A stretch of 64,000 bases of DNA from Neopusillimonas maritima (GTDB lineage: Bacteria; Pseudomonadota; Gammaproteobacteria; Burkholderiales; Burkholderiaceae_B): positions 1-64,000 of the forward strand of contig NZ_NQOU01000002.1 of assembly GCF_003576595.1 (NCBI RefSeq), written 5' to 3'. The position numbers and the translations under genes are program-made. Positions 39,731 through 47,812 of the stretch are shown piece after piece. Every line of letters begins with the position of its first letter. Position 1 is the first letter of the stretch. The notes under the pieces are model-generated. The model saw only the letters and a list, made by a program, of their open reading frames with translations, was not told the origin of the DNA and ran no database searches.

Positions 39731-42646
39731 CTACTCTCTAAACTTCCAATTTTTACTATCGCAATAGGGCCGTATATCACAGCTCAGGCATAACTTGGCC
39801 GGGCGCGACGTAATCTGATAGTCCTGCCGCTCAATACGCGACACGATGTCATCAAAACGCGCAATGGTTTTGTCAATTGCGCGATCATCTTTACTAAAGG
39901 ATACATACGGATTACCCGCATCTTCGCCGGTGTAGTATAGGTGCATCCGACTGACCTTTTGGCCGGTGCGTTCTTCCACCAAATGCGCATATACCTCCAG
40001 TTGGTGCTGATACTGGCGAAGGCGGTCGCGGTCTTTCTCCATGTCGGGCTTCTTTTCCGATTTGAAATCGATGATCTCAACCGTGCCCTGTTCGCCCCGA
40101 ATCAAGTCGACATTACCCCGTAGGATGTACTGATCCTTGATGAGTGAAATCTCAACTTCGGCTTCTTTTATACGATCCCAGTTTCCGTTTTCGCGCTCGT
40201 AGTAACGCAGCGCGTGCCCCAACGCCGCCTGTTGCGACGACGGCGCGAGATAGACACGTTCCTTCTTCGACAGCATGGCATAGTTGGCCGAGAACCAGCT
40301 TTCGATGGCATCTCGATTCAAGGTTCTTTCCTCGCCGCGCAGCACGGTCTTGTGGATATCCTCGATGGTCTGGTGCACCAAGGTACCGAACAGCATCGGG
40401 CTTTCGCGTATAGGAGCGAACTCCAATTCCTTAAAGAAACGGTACTGCTCTGCGCAGTTCTCAAACACCGTAATGTGCGAGGTAAAGGAATACTCCCTCT
40501 TGAGGCTGATCTGCTTGACCGCCTCGAAACTCAGTGCTGAAAAGTCAGCATCACGCCAACTGGGCTGCTCGTAGAACATCCGCTCGAAATATTTCGATGG
40601 TGACTTACCAAGACCTTTTCCCCGACGCTCCTGTGCGGCCAATACCAACAAATTCTGCGCACGCGAGAAGGCGGTGTAAAACAGTCGCCAGAAGTCAAAA
40701 TTCTTAATGTGCTCCAACGGCTCGAAGGCTGACTTAGAAAGGTAGCCCCCCTCTTCCAGCGACGCATCCAGTGCACTGTGCTGCTTACGCGGCACTGCTT
40801 CGAGCGAACCACACACCACTACCGGGAACTCCAACCCCTTGGACTGGTGAATGGTGAGAAAGGACACACAGCCCTTGGGCGCATATTCAGCCTCATCCTC
40901 GTATTCGCCGATACCGCCTTCAACTAGAAAGCGCAGAAACTGATGAAACAGATCGCGGATGTTTTTTTCCAACCATTGCGGATTCAAAACACTGACGAAG
41001 TGCAGATACTCGAACTTAGTAAGCAGCTTAGAAAAGGTGCCCAAGTTTCGCGCCGCCCGGCCTTTGTCTAGGCCCAGCACTGCATCTTCCGACAGGAATC
41101 GCGAAAACAGTGGGAACTGAAGTAATTGATAAAACAGGCCTGAGAAGGCGTAATCAGTATTCTGCGCCAGCACGGCGTGACGCTTGGCCAGCGGCCGTGC
41201 CCAATCCAATAGAGGTTTGTTTTCAGGCTTGCGCAGCTCGTCGGCGAACGTCTTGAAGCACTGGTGATCGTAGTAATCCCAGATGGGTAGCGTTACGCCT
41301 GCAGCCCACTCTCGTACTTGGGGAAACTGCGGGAATAGGAAGATCAAGGCGCCTATCATCAGGCGGACCTCCTCGCGCTCGAAAAACATGTTCGAGCGTG
41401 GCGAGAACACAGGCACACCCTCGGCTTCCAGGAAGCGCGCCAGCGACACGACCCTCTCATTCTTGACCGAACGGAACAGAAAGGCCGCTTGGTTCCAGTC
41501 AGATAACTGCCCCGATTCCTTCAGGCCGTTGAGAAAGGCCAGCACTTCGGCATGCCAATTAACCGCTTCTTCCTGACTGTCAGCTGCAGAAAGGCGAAGC
41601 ACAGCGGGCACTTCGGGGAAATCATCCTCGCGAGGCACAATCTGCTTGGCAAAACGGAAGGTGCGCGCCCCATCCTCCCAGGTCTGTTCCTTCATCCACT
41701 CGTTGTAGAAGCGAATAATGTCCGGATGCGAGCGGTAGTTGACCGTGAGCTTGACCTGTTTGCACTGACCTTCGGCGAACAGCCCGGGAAATTCCAGAAT
41801 GTTGCGGATAGTGGCACCGCGAAAACGGTATAAGCCCTGATCGTCGTCACCCACCACACATAGATTGCGGCGCTCGCCCGACAACAGTAAAAGAATACGC
41901 TCCTGAATAGTATTGGTGTCTTGGTACTCATCTACCATCAGGTAGGTAAGCCTCTCACGCAATTGAGCCAGAGCTTCCGGATGCCTCTGCAGCAGCTGCA
42001 ACGCCTCGTACTGGATACCGGAAAAGTCAAGAGAGTTGTGCTCCAGCAGGAGCTCCTGATACTTAACGAAACAGGCGGCGAGCGCGCGAATTTCGGGCTC
42101 AGGAGCTAGCGTCAACGCTGCGATATCAAGCGCCTCTTCCCCGACCTTATTGAGCCACTTAAGCAGATTCTCTGACTGTTTCCAGCGCCCCGACTGGTCT
42201 TCGCCCATGACAAGCTGCGCATCAGGCAGTGCGCGGAATTCCTTGATACGTTGGTACAAAAAATACTGCTGATCAAACTGATCAAACAGTGTGAAGCTAC
42301 GTTTGAGGCGAGTGAACTCCCGAAAATCTTCCAGCAGTCGCAGGCAGATAGAATGGAAAGTACCCAAATACATCTCGTTCAGGTTGAACTGAATGTCGAG
42401 ATCGGCCAGCCGATTGGAGATGCGTGTAGTCAGCTCACGCGCGGCTTTATCGGTGAAAGTAACGACGAACAGCGATTCGGGCACAACGCCTTTTTGCGTG
42501 ATGAGATATACGATGCGCTCGACCAGGGTGAAAGTCTTCCCCGAGCCCGGACCCGCGATGATGAGAACCGGGCCTTCAGTGGCAAGAATGGCTTGTAGCT
42601 GCTGCGGATTAGCGTTGCTTTGAAGAGCACTCGTAATAGCGGTCAT
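39731..42646 (-). CDS. UvrD-family helicase fused to a Cas4/AddB-like PD-(D/E)XK nuclease
   Basis: 971 residues from ATG 42646 (GGAG site). Superfamily 1 motifs: GPGSGKT (32-38), VDEYQDTN, GDDDQGLYRFRGA, NYRSHPDI, LTIHQSKGLEFPVVVCG and FYTAFSRAQNLLVLA. The C-terminal third has the nuclease core VEIIDFKSEKKPD (about residue 880), with a Cys in VFENCAEQYRF and CLSCDIRPYC at the end, the pattern of iron-sulfur-bound Cas4/AddB nucleases. Such proteins unwind and trim DNA ends. It is first in the operon ahead of mod and res, unlike a simple type III pair, so it likely aids restriction or degrades cut phage DNA. Confidence 0.9.
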   Translation of the reverse strand: MTAITSALQSNANPQQLQAILATEGPVLIIAGPGSGKTFTLVERIVYLITQKGVVPESLFVVTFTDKAARELTTRISNRLADLDIQFNLNEMYLGTFHSICLRLLEDFREFTRLKRSFTLFDQFDQQYFLYQRIKEFRALPDAQLVMGEDQSGRWKQSENLLKWLNKVGEEALDIAALTLAPEPEIRALAACFVKYQELLLEHNSLDFSGIQYEALQLLQRHPEALAQLRERLTYLMVDEYQDTNTIQERILLLLSGERRNLCVVGDDDQGLYRFRGATIRNILEFPGLFAEGQCKQVKLTVNYRSHPDIIRFYNEWMKEQTWEDGARTFRFAKQIVPREDDFPEVPAVLRLSAADSQEEAVNWHAEVLAFLNGLKESGQLSDWNQAAFLFRSVKNERVVSLARFLEAEGVPVFSPRSNMFFEREEVRLMIGALIFLFPQFPQVREWAAGVTLPIWDYYDHQCFKTFADELRKPENKPLLDWARPLAKRHAVLAQNTDYAFSGLFYQLLQFPLFSRFLSEDAVLGLDKGRAARNLGTFSKLLTKFEYLHFVSVLNPQWLEKNIRDLFHQFLRFLVEGGIGEYEDEAEYAPKGCVSFLTIHQSKGLEFPVVVCGSLEAVPRKQHSALDASLEEGGYLSKSAFEPLEHIKNFDFWRLFYTAFSRAQNLLVLAAQERRGKGLGKSPSKYFERMFYEQPSWRDADFSALSFEAVKQISLKREYSFTSHITVFENCAEQYRFFKELEFAPIRESPMLFGTLVHQTIEDIHKTVLRGEERTLNRDAIESWFSANYAMLSKKERVYLAPSSQQAALGHALRYYERENGNWDRIKEAEVEISLIKDQYILRGNVDLIRGEQGTVEIIDFKSEKKPDMEKDRDRLRQYQHQLEVYAHLVEERTGQKVSRMHLYYTGEDAGNPYVSFSKDDRAIDKTIARFDDIVSRIERQDYQITSRPAKLCLSCDIRPYCDSKNWKFRE

Positions 42647-43099
42647 ACTCCACAACACCCCGTAGAGCAGCCAATGTCACCATGCCCTCTACAACTCCGG
42701 AGCTTTGTAATTCGATTCATCAATCAATCCCTGCCCGCGCATATTTGTCATATTCACTTAAGTTTGGACAATTTCAAGGAATTTGGCAACACACCTGCCA
42801 AGCCCGGGTCTTACACCCTGAAACTTCAAATATCATGTCGGCAGGCCTATCCGTACCCGTACCCCTCAGTCTCGTAAATAGAAACCCCCATTACCTTGAG
42901 TCCTCTGATCGCGCCTAGGCTAATACTTATTGCGCGTGCAACGCGCGCATGTTGTTGTACTTATTACGTCGCGATCTGTAGTGCTCGGCTGAAATCCGAC
43001 GACAGGCTAGTCAAACTCGCCGAGCGTTATCCTTACCGCTACAAAAGGAGGGCATGCTGTTCCTGGCGGACTTGACCAGCCCTCCGTATAGCTTCAGCG
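42647..43099. other. Intergenic region of the island, no recognised gene
   Basis: About 450 bases between the divergent helicase operon and the decayed fragment. No open frame here looks coding, and no tRNA or repeat array is seen. The promoter of the leftward helicase-mod-res operon should lie in its first 200 bases. A GC-rich self-complementary piece (GCGCGTGCAACGCGCGC, near 42933-42949) could form a hairpin. Confidence 0.4.
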
Positions 43100-43409
43100 C
43101 AGATTTTTTGTTCAAAGCCAATTGCCGATGGCCTCGTGGTTACAGATCTGGACACTGAGCGCTTGGGTGACCAACGCCGCTGCCGACTGTACCGTGACCC
43201 AACATTCATGGAGTTTACCCAACAACAATTTCCACAAGAGGATCCGCTGGGCATACAAAACCTCAGATTTTGAGATTAACTACTATGAGCGAGCCCAAGA
43301 ACTCGCGATTAAGCGGGGCTGGATAACAATGAACCTCGTGCAACGAACATTCCGGCTCAGCTACGGATATGTGCTCTCGATCGTAGAAGCGCTCCAGCAT
43401 ACGTCCTGA
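43100..43409 (+). pseudogene. Decayed fragment with FtsK gamma-domain-like end
   Basis: Two adjoining frames look protein-like. The first reads KPIADGLVVTDLDTERLG... to LGIQNLRF and stops near 43279. The other continues with YYERAQELAIKRGWITMNLV and QRTFRLSYGYVLSIVEAL, ending at 43409. The second piece resembles the winged-helix gamma domain at the C-terminus of FtsK translocases, which similar islands and conjugative elements often carry as small genes. A frameshift near 43265 separates the halves. No upstream motor domain exists. Function lost or unknown; the family match is by eye. Confidence 0.4.
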
Positions 43410-43541
43410 CTACTTCATTTTATTTCTTCCTGAGAAGTCGAATGCGCCGAGCGAAGGCAACGGCTCCAAACTGGGGAGTCCTGCCAAAAAAGACACATTC
43501 TGTTACTATCGGCATAGTGACAAGAAGAGAGGAGCACAGCA

Positions 43542-44237
43542 ATGGCAAGATGCACGGCACCAGTTCGGGGGCACAGTTCCGCAGCAGCGCGAGCGGCCTG
43601 CCCTGCATGCAGTTCCCGCTATGGCGGTTACCGCAGCAGCTACAGCTCACCATACTCGTCTGGAGGCAGAAGCAGCTTCAGCCGCAGTGGCAGATCAAGC
43701 GGAGGCGGTACTTCAAGGCCGCGATGGTCGCCTGCCGGTTCATCCGTCACGTACACCCCTGCTCAGGTAGCATCCCTAACACCGGTTCGCGAGGCTGTTG
43801 AAAAAGAAGCGGGGGCGAAGCTAGACCTTAGGGATTGCTTCCTATGCCATGCTTGGGATGATCGGCAGGGAGCCGCCAAGGAATTGTACGACTTGCTCCA
43901 GGCAGTTGGTGTCAAGGTTTGGTTCAGTGAAAAGGACCTTGGCCTTGGCGTGCCGATGATGCGAGCCATCGACAAGGGTTTGGCGGCCTCGAAAATTGGG
44001 CTCGTCCTAGTGACCCCTGCATTGCTAGAACGCCTCCCGAAAGAGGGAGTCGCCGACAAAGAGCTTTCGACCCTCCTGCAGAGTAACCGGCTCGTGCCCA
44101 TCGTACACGGAACGACGTACACAGCGCTTCGCGATGTTAGCCCCATGCTCGCTTCGCGAAGCGGTCTGGACACGTCGGACGACGCAATGGCGGTGGTCGC
44201 AACCAAAATTGCCGAGTTGGTCGCCATCTGGAGCTGA
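43542..44237 (+). CDS. TIR-domain protein with N-terminal Cys/His motif and Ser/Gly/Arg-rich linker
   Basis: 231 residues, with GAGG before the ATG. Residues 1-23 hold Cys4, His11, Cys20 and Cys23 (CTAPVRGHSSAAARAACPAC), a possible metal-binding knuckle. A Ser/Gly/Arg/Tyr-rich low-complexity stretch follows (24-70). The TIR domain covers about 96-230: CFLCHAWDDR, VKVWFSEKDLGLG, IGLVLVTPALL, and ADKELSTLL, where Glu174 sits at the place of the catalytic NADase glutamate. Bacterial TIR proteins often cleave NAD to abort phage infection. It is the first rightward cargo gene and is separated from the next operon by a structured 199-base gap. Effector role is inferred. Confidence 0.82.
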   Translation: MARCTAPVRGHSSAAARAACPACSSRYGGYRSSYSSPYSSGGRSSFSRSGRSSGGGTSRPRWSPAGSSVTYTPAQVASLTPVREAVEKEAGAKLDLRDCFLCHAWDDRQGAAKELYDLLQAVGVKVWFSEKDLGLGVPMMRAIDKGLAASKIGLVLVTPALLERLPKEGVADKELSTLLQSNRLVPIVHGTTYTALRDVSPMLASRSGLDTSDDAMAVVATKIAELVAIWS

Positions 44238-44327
44238 CATGATTGCGGAAGACTTGCCACATGGCCTCTATCCCAAAAGGCAGCCATGATTGCCTTTCCC
44301 CGTTGTGCAGTCCATCGATGCTTTTGA

Positions 44328-44399
44328 GTCTACTCCCTGATGGCAAGATTACGTCGAACTACAACAACCCCCTGCACTTGAAGCAGGCTTGGAGTAGAC
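44328..44399. repeat. Nested inverted repeat between the TIR gene and the three-gene operon
   Basis: Perfect outer 9-bp arms GTCTACTCC (44328-44336) and GGAGTAGAC (44391-44399) enclose a second hairpin CCTGC-(7 bases)-GCAGG (44371-44387). The total span is 72 bases. Read on the minus strand, the inner loop is TTCAAGT, T-loop-like, yet the rest does not make a cloverleaf. It could be a small structured RNA, a regulator site or a remnant end. No reverse transcriptase lies nearby. Confidence 0.5.
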
Positions 44400-44436
44400 G
44401 GTCGCACTATGTGCGTTGGAACAAAAGGATAGATTA

Positions 44437-45444
44437 ATGGAGATTGGGGAATCGGTTGTCCAAGCGGTCATCCTGCATCAGGTCGGGAACCGATTGCGGG
44501 AGGAGCCTCTGGTTCTGGCGGAGCATTGCTTCGCGATAACAGATCGTATCTCTAACGTCATTCTCGGCGGTTATCTGCGCGGCATCGTCAGCGACAAGAA
44601 CCAATATGTGTTGAGTCATGAGAGCGACATGGCTCTAAACGACGTGGCACATCACGTGTCGGGCTTTTTCACCAAAAAAATGTCCTTCGTGGAATTGTCA
44701 CATAATCTGGCCTCCCATTTATATGCTTCGGCCCATCACCCAAACATTGCAGCTGGCGATCTCTTCGTTATCCTTTTTGAAAAATTGAAAGTGGATGGTG
44801 CTTACCAATCTGCAGTCGGCATCTATAAGTCAGAATCAAAACAGCAGTATTTGTCCGCTCGTACGCACGGACAAATACAGGAGCTCGAAGTTTACAGCGG
44901 CATCAATCCCGACCTGATCGACAAGGGCGTTTTGATTGTTGATGGCTCCGATGTTATCTATGCCATTGATCGACTCAGTAGTCGGACAAAATATTGGATT
45001 GATGATTTCCTGAAGGCAAAACAGATTCCCAATGAAAGCACTAAGTCCGCCGTCGCCGCCGGGCTGATAGATAAAGTTCGGGAAAACATTGAAAGCCCTA
45101 TGGCGCGACAGGATTTTTGTCGCGAAGTCGTTGCCTTATGCTCAGATAGAAACGAGGTACTTGGTGAAGAAATCAGAGAGGTGTCGGAACGATATGTTTC
45201 TCCTGATGTATGGCACACAGAACTGGAGAGGCTTGTTGAACGCAAAGGGTTGATTGGCACCGGAGAAATTAGCGTATCTGCAAGAAGCCTTCAGACCAAA
45301 CTGAAGAGAATATTTAATCGCATCAACCTGGGCCACAACATTAGCCTGATGGTCCCTGACAGCCTGTCATTGAGCGACGTGGATTTCAAAATAGATGGCA
45401 AATCTGTACAGGTAAGCGTAACGCTGGAGAAGAACAGTGGGTGA
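44437..45444 (+). CDS. NdpA/YejK-like nucleoid-associated protein
   Basis: 335 residues from ATG 44437 (AGGA site); a TTG at 44416 would add seven. The opening MEIGESVVQAVILHQVGNR, the internal DLFVILFEKLKVDGAYQSAVGIYKSE and the later KGVLIVDGSDVIYAIDRL fit the 37-kDa nucleoid-associated (NdpA/YejK) fold, though similarity to E. coli YejK appears low. Known members bind the nucleoid; diverged members occur in defence loci. Its stop overlaps the next start by 8 bases, so it is coupled to the nuclease-like gene. GC is lower than in the flanking chromosome. Confidence 0.6.
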   Translation: MEIGESVVQAVILHQVGNRLREEPLVLAEHCFAITDRISNVILGGYLRGIVSDKNQYVLSHESDMALNDVAHHVSGFFTKKMSFVELSHNLASHLYASAHHPNIAAGDLFVILFEKLKVDGAYQSAVGIYKSESKQQYLSARTHGQIQELEVYSGINPDLIDKGVLIVDGSDVIYAIDRLSSRTKYWIDDFLKAKQIPNESTKSAVAAGLIDKVRENIESPMARQDFCREVVALCSDRNEVLGEEIREVSERYVSPDVWHTELERLVERKGLIGTGEISVSARSLQTKLKRIFNRINLGHNISLMVPDSLSLSDVDFKIDGKSVQVSVTLEKNSG

Positions 45445-46354
45445 ATCATCGAAAACTTCCGGAGAGAATGGGGAAAAAATCACGGAAGAACTCTTGAAGC
45501 TAATTGGCTGGAGCAGCCCCCTGAAGGGTGTCAGTGTTCCTTGCAATAGCAAATCGCATGACAAGAAGACTCACGGCAATGACTTCGTTTTTATTTACAA
45601 CAACCCACTCCATGAGAACCGCACAGATATAGTTTATGTATCTTCGAAGAACGTCAAGAAAGGCTACCCAAAAGGTGACCAGGGGGTTAAGACAGCCTTC
45701 AAAGGCCATTTATCAGAGCTTGATGGGATCGTATCCTGTTCAAAGGTCAGCGGCGAAATTAAACAGGCAATACAAACCTTCCAAGGGCGCAAACAGAAGA
45801 AACATGTTGGTTTACTCGTATGGTTGCATGGCGATCGGGAAACCCAAAATAGAGATATTAAGCCCGCCTTGAGTCGTATCCAGCTGGATTTGGCATCGAA
45901 CTGCCCACTCTATCTTGTCGACATGGCCCGTGCATCTTTCATTAAGGAGGCCATCAGCCATTTCAGAGCAAGCAAGCAAGGGGAGAAATACCACTTTTAC
46001 TACCCCAAACTGGGAAATGTTATTGCAAATGCCGATGAACGCTATGGGGATTTGTTGCCTATCGAACTCATGGCATCTGACCTCATTCCTATCCGATTCA
46101 CGCTAGGGGAAAAACCTTCTCTCTGCCTGTACGCCAAGCAATCCTTTTCGGAGGAGTCGATGAAGAAGCTTTGCAGCCTTGCTTTTGACTTTGCGGATGG
46201 ATGGGTGCAGGATATTTTTATCGGCTTGGAAAGCTACCATCCCGCAGAGGACAAACAGACAAAGGATGCAGTTCTTATGGCATACCAGGATAGGAAAGCA
46301 AACATCAAAGTATTCTGCTACAAGGAATCCATTCTTGATCTTCTGGAGTATTGA
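45437..46354 (+). CDS. PD-(D/E)XK-like protein, possibly GapS4a-type defence protein
   Basis: 305 residues from GTG 45437. The N-terminus has a restriction-fold pattern: SGENGEKITEELLKLIGW with a conserved-looking Glu, KTHGNDFVFIYNN with Asp, then DIVYVSSKNVKK with Ser-x-Lys, as in PD-(D/E)XK variants that begin with a helix carrying GE. From memory the MGE-SK-xGExGE opening recalls GapS4a family proteins of mobile defence islands; this needs a search. The remaining ~200 residues are unfamiliar. It overlaps the NdpA-like gene by 8 bases and the next gene begins 2 bases after its stop: a compact operon. Confidence 0.5.
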   Translation: MGESSKTSGENGEKITEELLKLIGWSSPLKGVSVPCNSKSHDKKTHGNDFVFIYNNPLHENRTDIVYVSSKNVKKGYPKGDQGVKTAFKGHLSELDGIVSCSKVSGEIKQAIQTFQGRKQKKHVGLLVWLHGDRETQNRDIKPALSRIQLDLASNCPLYLVDMARASFIKEAISHFRASKQGEKYHFYYPKLGNVIANADERYGDLLPIELMASDLIPIRFTLGEKPSLCLYAKQSFSEESMKKLCSLAFDFADGWVQDIFIGLESYHPAEDKQTKDAVLMAYQDRKANIKVFCYKESILDLLEY

Positions 46355-46356
46355 TT

Positions 46357-47499
46357 ATGAGCACTCCGACCAAGACAACCCCTGCGAAACAATTTGATTA
46401 CGAACGGGCCATGTTATGGGGGGACCGTTTGAGAGTATTGCTCAATAGTGACCACATCAGCAGTGGCGAGATAAATGAGACGCTCAAGGAAAAAGGAATA
46501 TTTATTGGCAGTACCGATAAGTCTGATACTGTGCCGCTATTAAGCGCCTGCCTGCTTACTCCCAACGAATTTAAGCGCCTAATTGGAAAGTCATTTATTC
46601 GAGAATCGGGTAAAAAGTATTCATCCGATAAGCTGAAGCTAAGCTCCGCAGAGGTTGACTGGAAAACAGAACTGTTGAATAACTTCGATTCAGTAGTCGG
46701 AGGCATCGAGTTGGAGGGTGGCCGAGAATTTGCCTCTGAGCCCGCCATATCCGTCGATCCTAATGGAAATATACAGATCACATACTCTGTACGGATGCTG
46801 GATTTTAGCGCGGACTTTATAGAGCAGGAGATTGTTTACCCTGGCGAAATTCACCTCAGACAATCTGGAGATGGCTTGGAAATTGAAGCCAGTAAAACCA
46901 GAACATCAAAAGACACCAGTAAACTAAATGATGCGGTGATCGGTGCCATTGGCAAATTTTACAAATCAAAGGGCATAACTACGAGTGAAAAACCGGAGTC
47001 TATTGTTTTTGATGACTTCACAAACAGTGAACGTATCCGCTTCTTCCTGCAATTGACATCTATTAACACTTCCGATTTCACTTTCAAGGAAATTGATAAT
47101 TTCGAGATCATTCGAGATCAGGAGGCCGGAGCACTGCCGAAAGAGCAACGGATTGAGTGGATGGACGGGCATGTCAATAAAATACAGATAAAAGGAAGCG
47201 ATCTTGGAAAAGTCTTTCTTCTTCAGGAGAAAACTTACTACCAGTACTACTATTTGGTGAAAATGACGGCTACATATGCTTTCAAGTTCGGCGCAAATGC
47301 TGGCGATTGCGGTGTTGAGTTCGCCTTCTCTGGAAAAACGTCAAGAGACGACAATTACTCCGGAACTATGTTCGATTTCAGTATTGAACGAATCCCCCGC
47401 TTGGAAGAAGGAAGCAAGAATCAGGTACGAAAGGCCATAATCCAAAAAATTCAAGAAGCAAGGGATGCGGCTTTCAAGCATGTTAAGCCCCAGCAATAG
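46357..47499 (+). CDS. Unrecognised protein, third gene of the NdpA/nuclease-like operon
   Basis: 380 residues from ATG 46357 with GGAG 9 bases before it. I do not recognise the family (GapS4b-like is one guess by position). The N-terminal third seems helical (YERAMLWGDRLRVLLNSDHI, INETLKEKGIFIG); the middle and C-terminal parts alternate charged beta-like stretches (ISVDPNGNIQITYSVRM; YYQYYYLVKMTATYAF). It has no signal peptide, membrane segment or nucleotide motif. It shares low GC and tight spacing with the two genes before it, so it was probably acquired with them. Last gene before the right border. Confidence 0.6.
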   Translation: MSTPTKTTPAKQFDYERAMLWGDRLRVLLNSDHISSGEINETLKEKGIFIGSTDKSDTVPLLSACLLTPNEFKRLIGKSFIRESGKKYSSDKLKLSSAEVDWKTELLNNFDSVVGGIELEGGREFASEPAISVDPNGNIQITYSVRMLDFSADFIEQEIVYPGEIHLRQSGDGLEIEASKTRTSKDTSKLNDAVIGAIGKFYKSKGITTSEKPESIVFDDFTNSERIRFFLQLTSINTSDFTFKEIDNFEIIRDQEAGALPKEQRIEWMDGHVNKIQIKGSDLGKVFLLQEKTYYQYYYLVKMTATYAFKFGANAGDCGVEFAFSGKTSRDDNYSGTMFDFSIERIPRLEEGSKNQVRKAIIQKIQEARDAAFKHVKPQQ

Positions 47500-47812
47500 A
47501 TATCGACACGCTAGTGCATGCGCACCATCGAGATGAGTGATCTCACAAATCCCCTGCGAAGCGTCATCATCATCGAAAAAGGTGGTTGTGACAATGATTT
47601 GCCAGCAAGCCTAAATCGACATTGTGCACGGCAATGAAAACCGTCTGTAATCTAGGGTAGATTTTTTACTGGACGATCGGCAGCTTTATGCTTTAATTAC
47701 CGGTAGTTTTATGCCTAACGGCACAAAAGTTTCAGGGGCTTTTTGCTGTCTGAAGCACAAGCAGGCACCTATCGTTAAGCAATTCGCCCCGGCATCAAGC
47801 CAGAGAGTTCGT
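47500..47812. other. Right border region of the element and host junction
   Basis: Contains no credible gene. It holds the inner motif (47686-47696), the right terminal repeat (47706-47724) and the AAAAGT duplication (47725-47730). Host sequence follows: TTTCAGGGGCTTTTTGC at 47731-47747. Joined to the left flank (GGCCCCAG at 34769-34776), the pre-insertion site would contain GCCCC...GGGGCTTTTT, which looks like a terminator of tRNA-Phe. Confidence 0.55.
47706..47724 (-). repeat. Right terminal inverted repeat
   Basis: Inverted match of 34791-34809 (18/19), followed directly by AAAAGT (47725-47730). A further TTATGCTTTAA lies just inside (47686-47696) in direct orientation with TTATGCCTAA of the terminal repeat. 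The 8-mer GATCGGCA occurs near both ends (34841-34848 and 47675-47682). Confidence 0.85.

Larger units (their letters stand above)
34791..47724. mobile_element. 12.9-kb defence-cargo element with terminal inverted repeats and 6-bp target duplication
   Basis: The ends are GTGCCGTTAAGCATAAAAC (34791-34809) and, inverted, GTGCCGTTAGGCATAAAAC (47706-47724), identical at 18 of 19 positions. Exactly outside both ends stands the direct repeat AAAAGT (34785-34790 and 47725-47730). A second copy of the internal motif TTATGCTTTAA lies within each end (34825-34835, 47686-47696). All cargo genes look accessory (type III restriction-modification, helicase-nuclease, TIR, three-gene operon), while both flanks are core or metabolic. 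No transposase or recombinase gene is recognisable inside, so movement would need help in trans or the mobility gene is lost. The family of the element is unknown to me. Confidence 0.8.

Noticed and set aside
44328-44399. Retron msr-msd or tRNA gene
   Set aside because: No reverse transcriptase nearby, and the hairpins do not form a cloverleaf in either orientation.
34690-47812. Integration of the island into the tRNA-Phe 3' end by a tRNA-type integrase
   Set aside because: No copy of the tRNA 3' end occurs at 47.4-47.8 kb and no integrase gene is present; the TIR and AAAAGT borders explain the insertion better.
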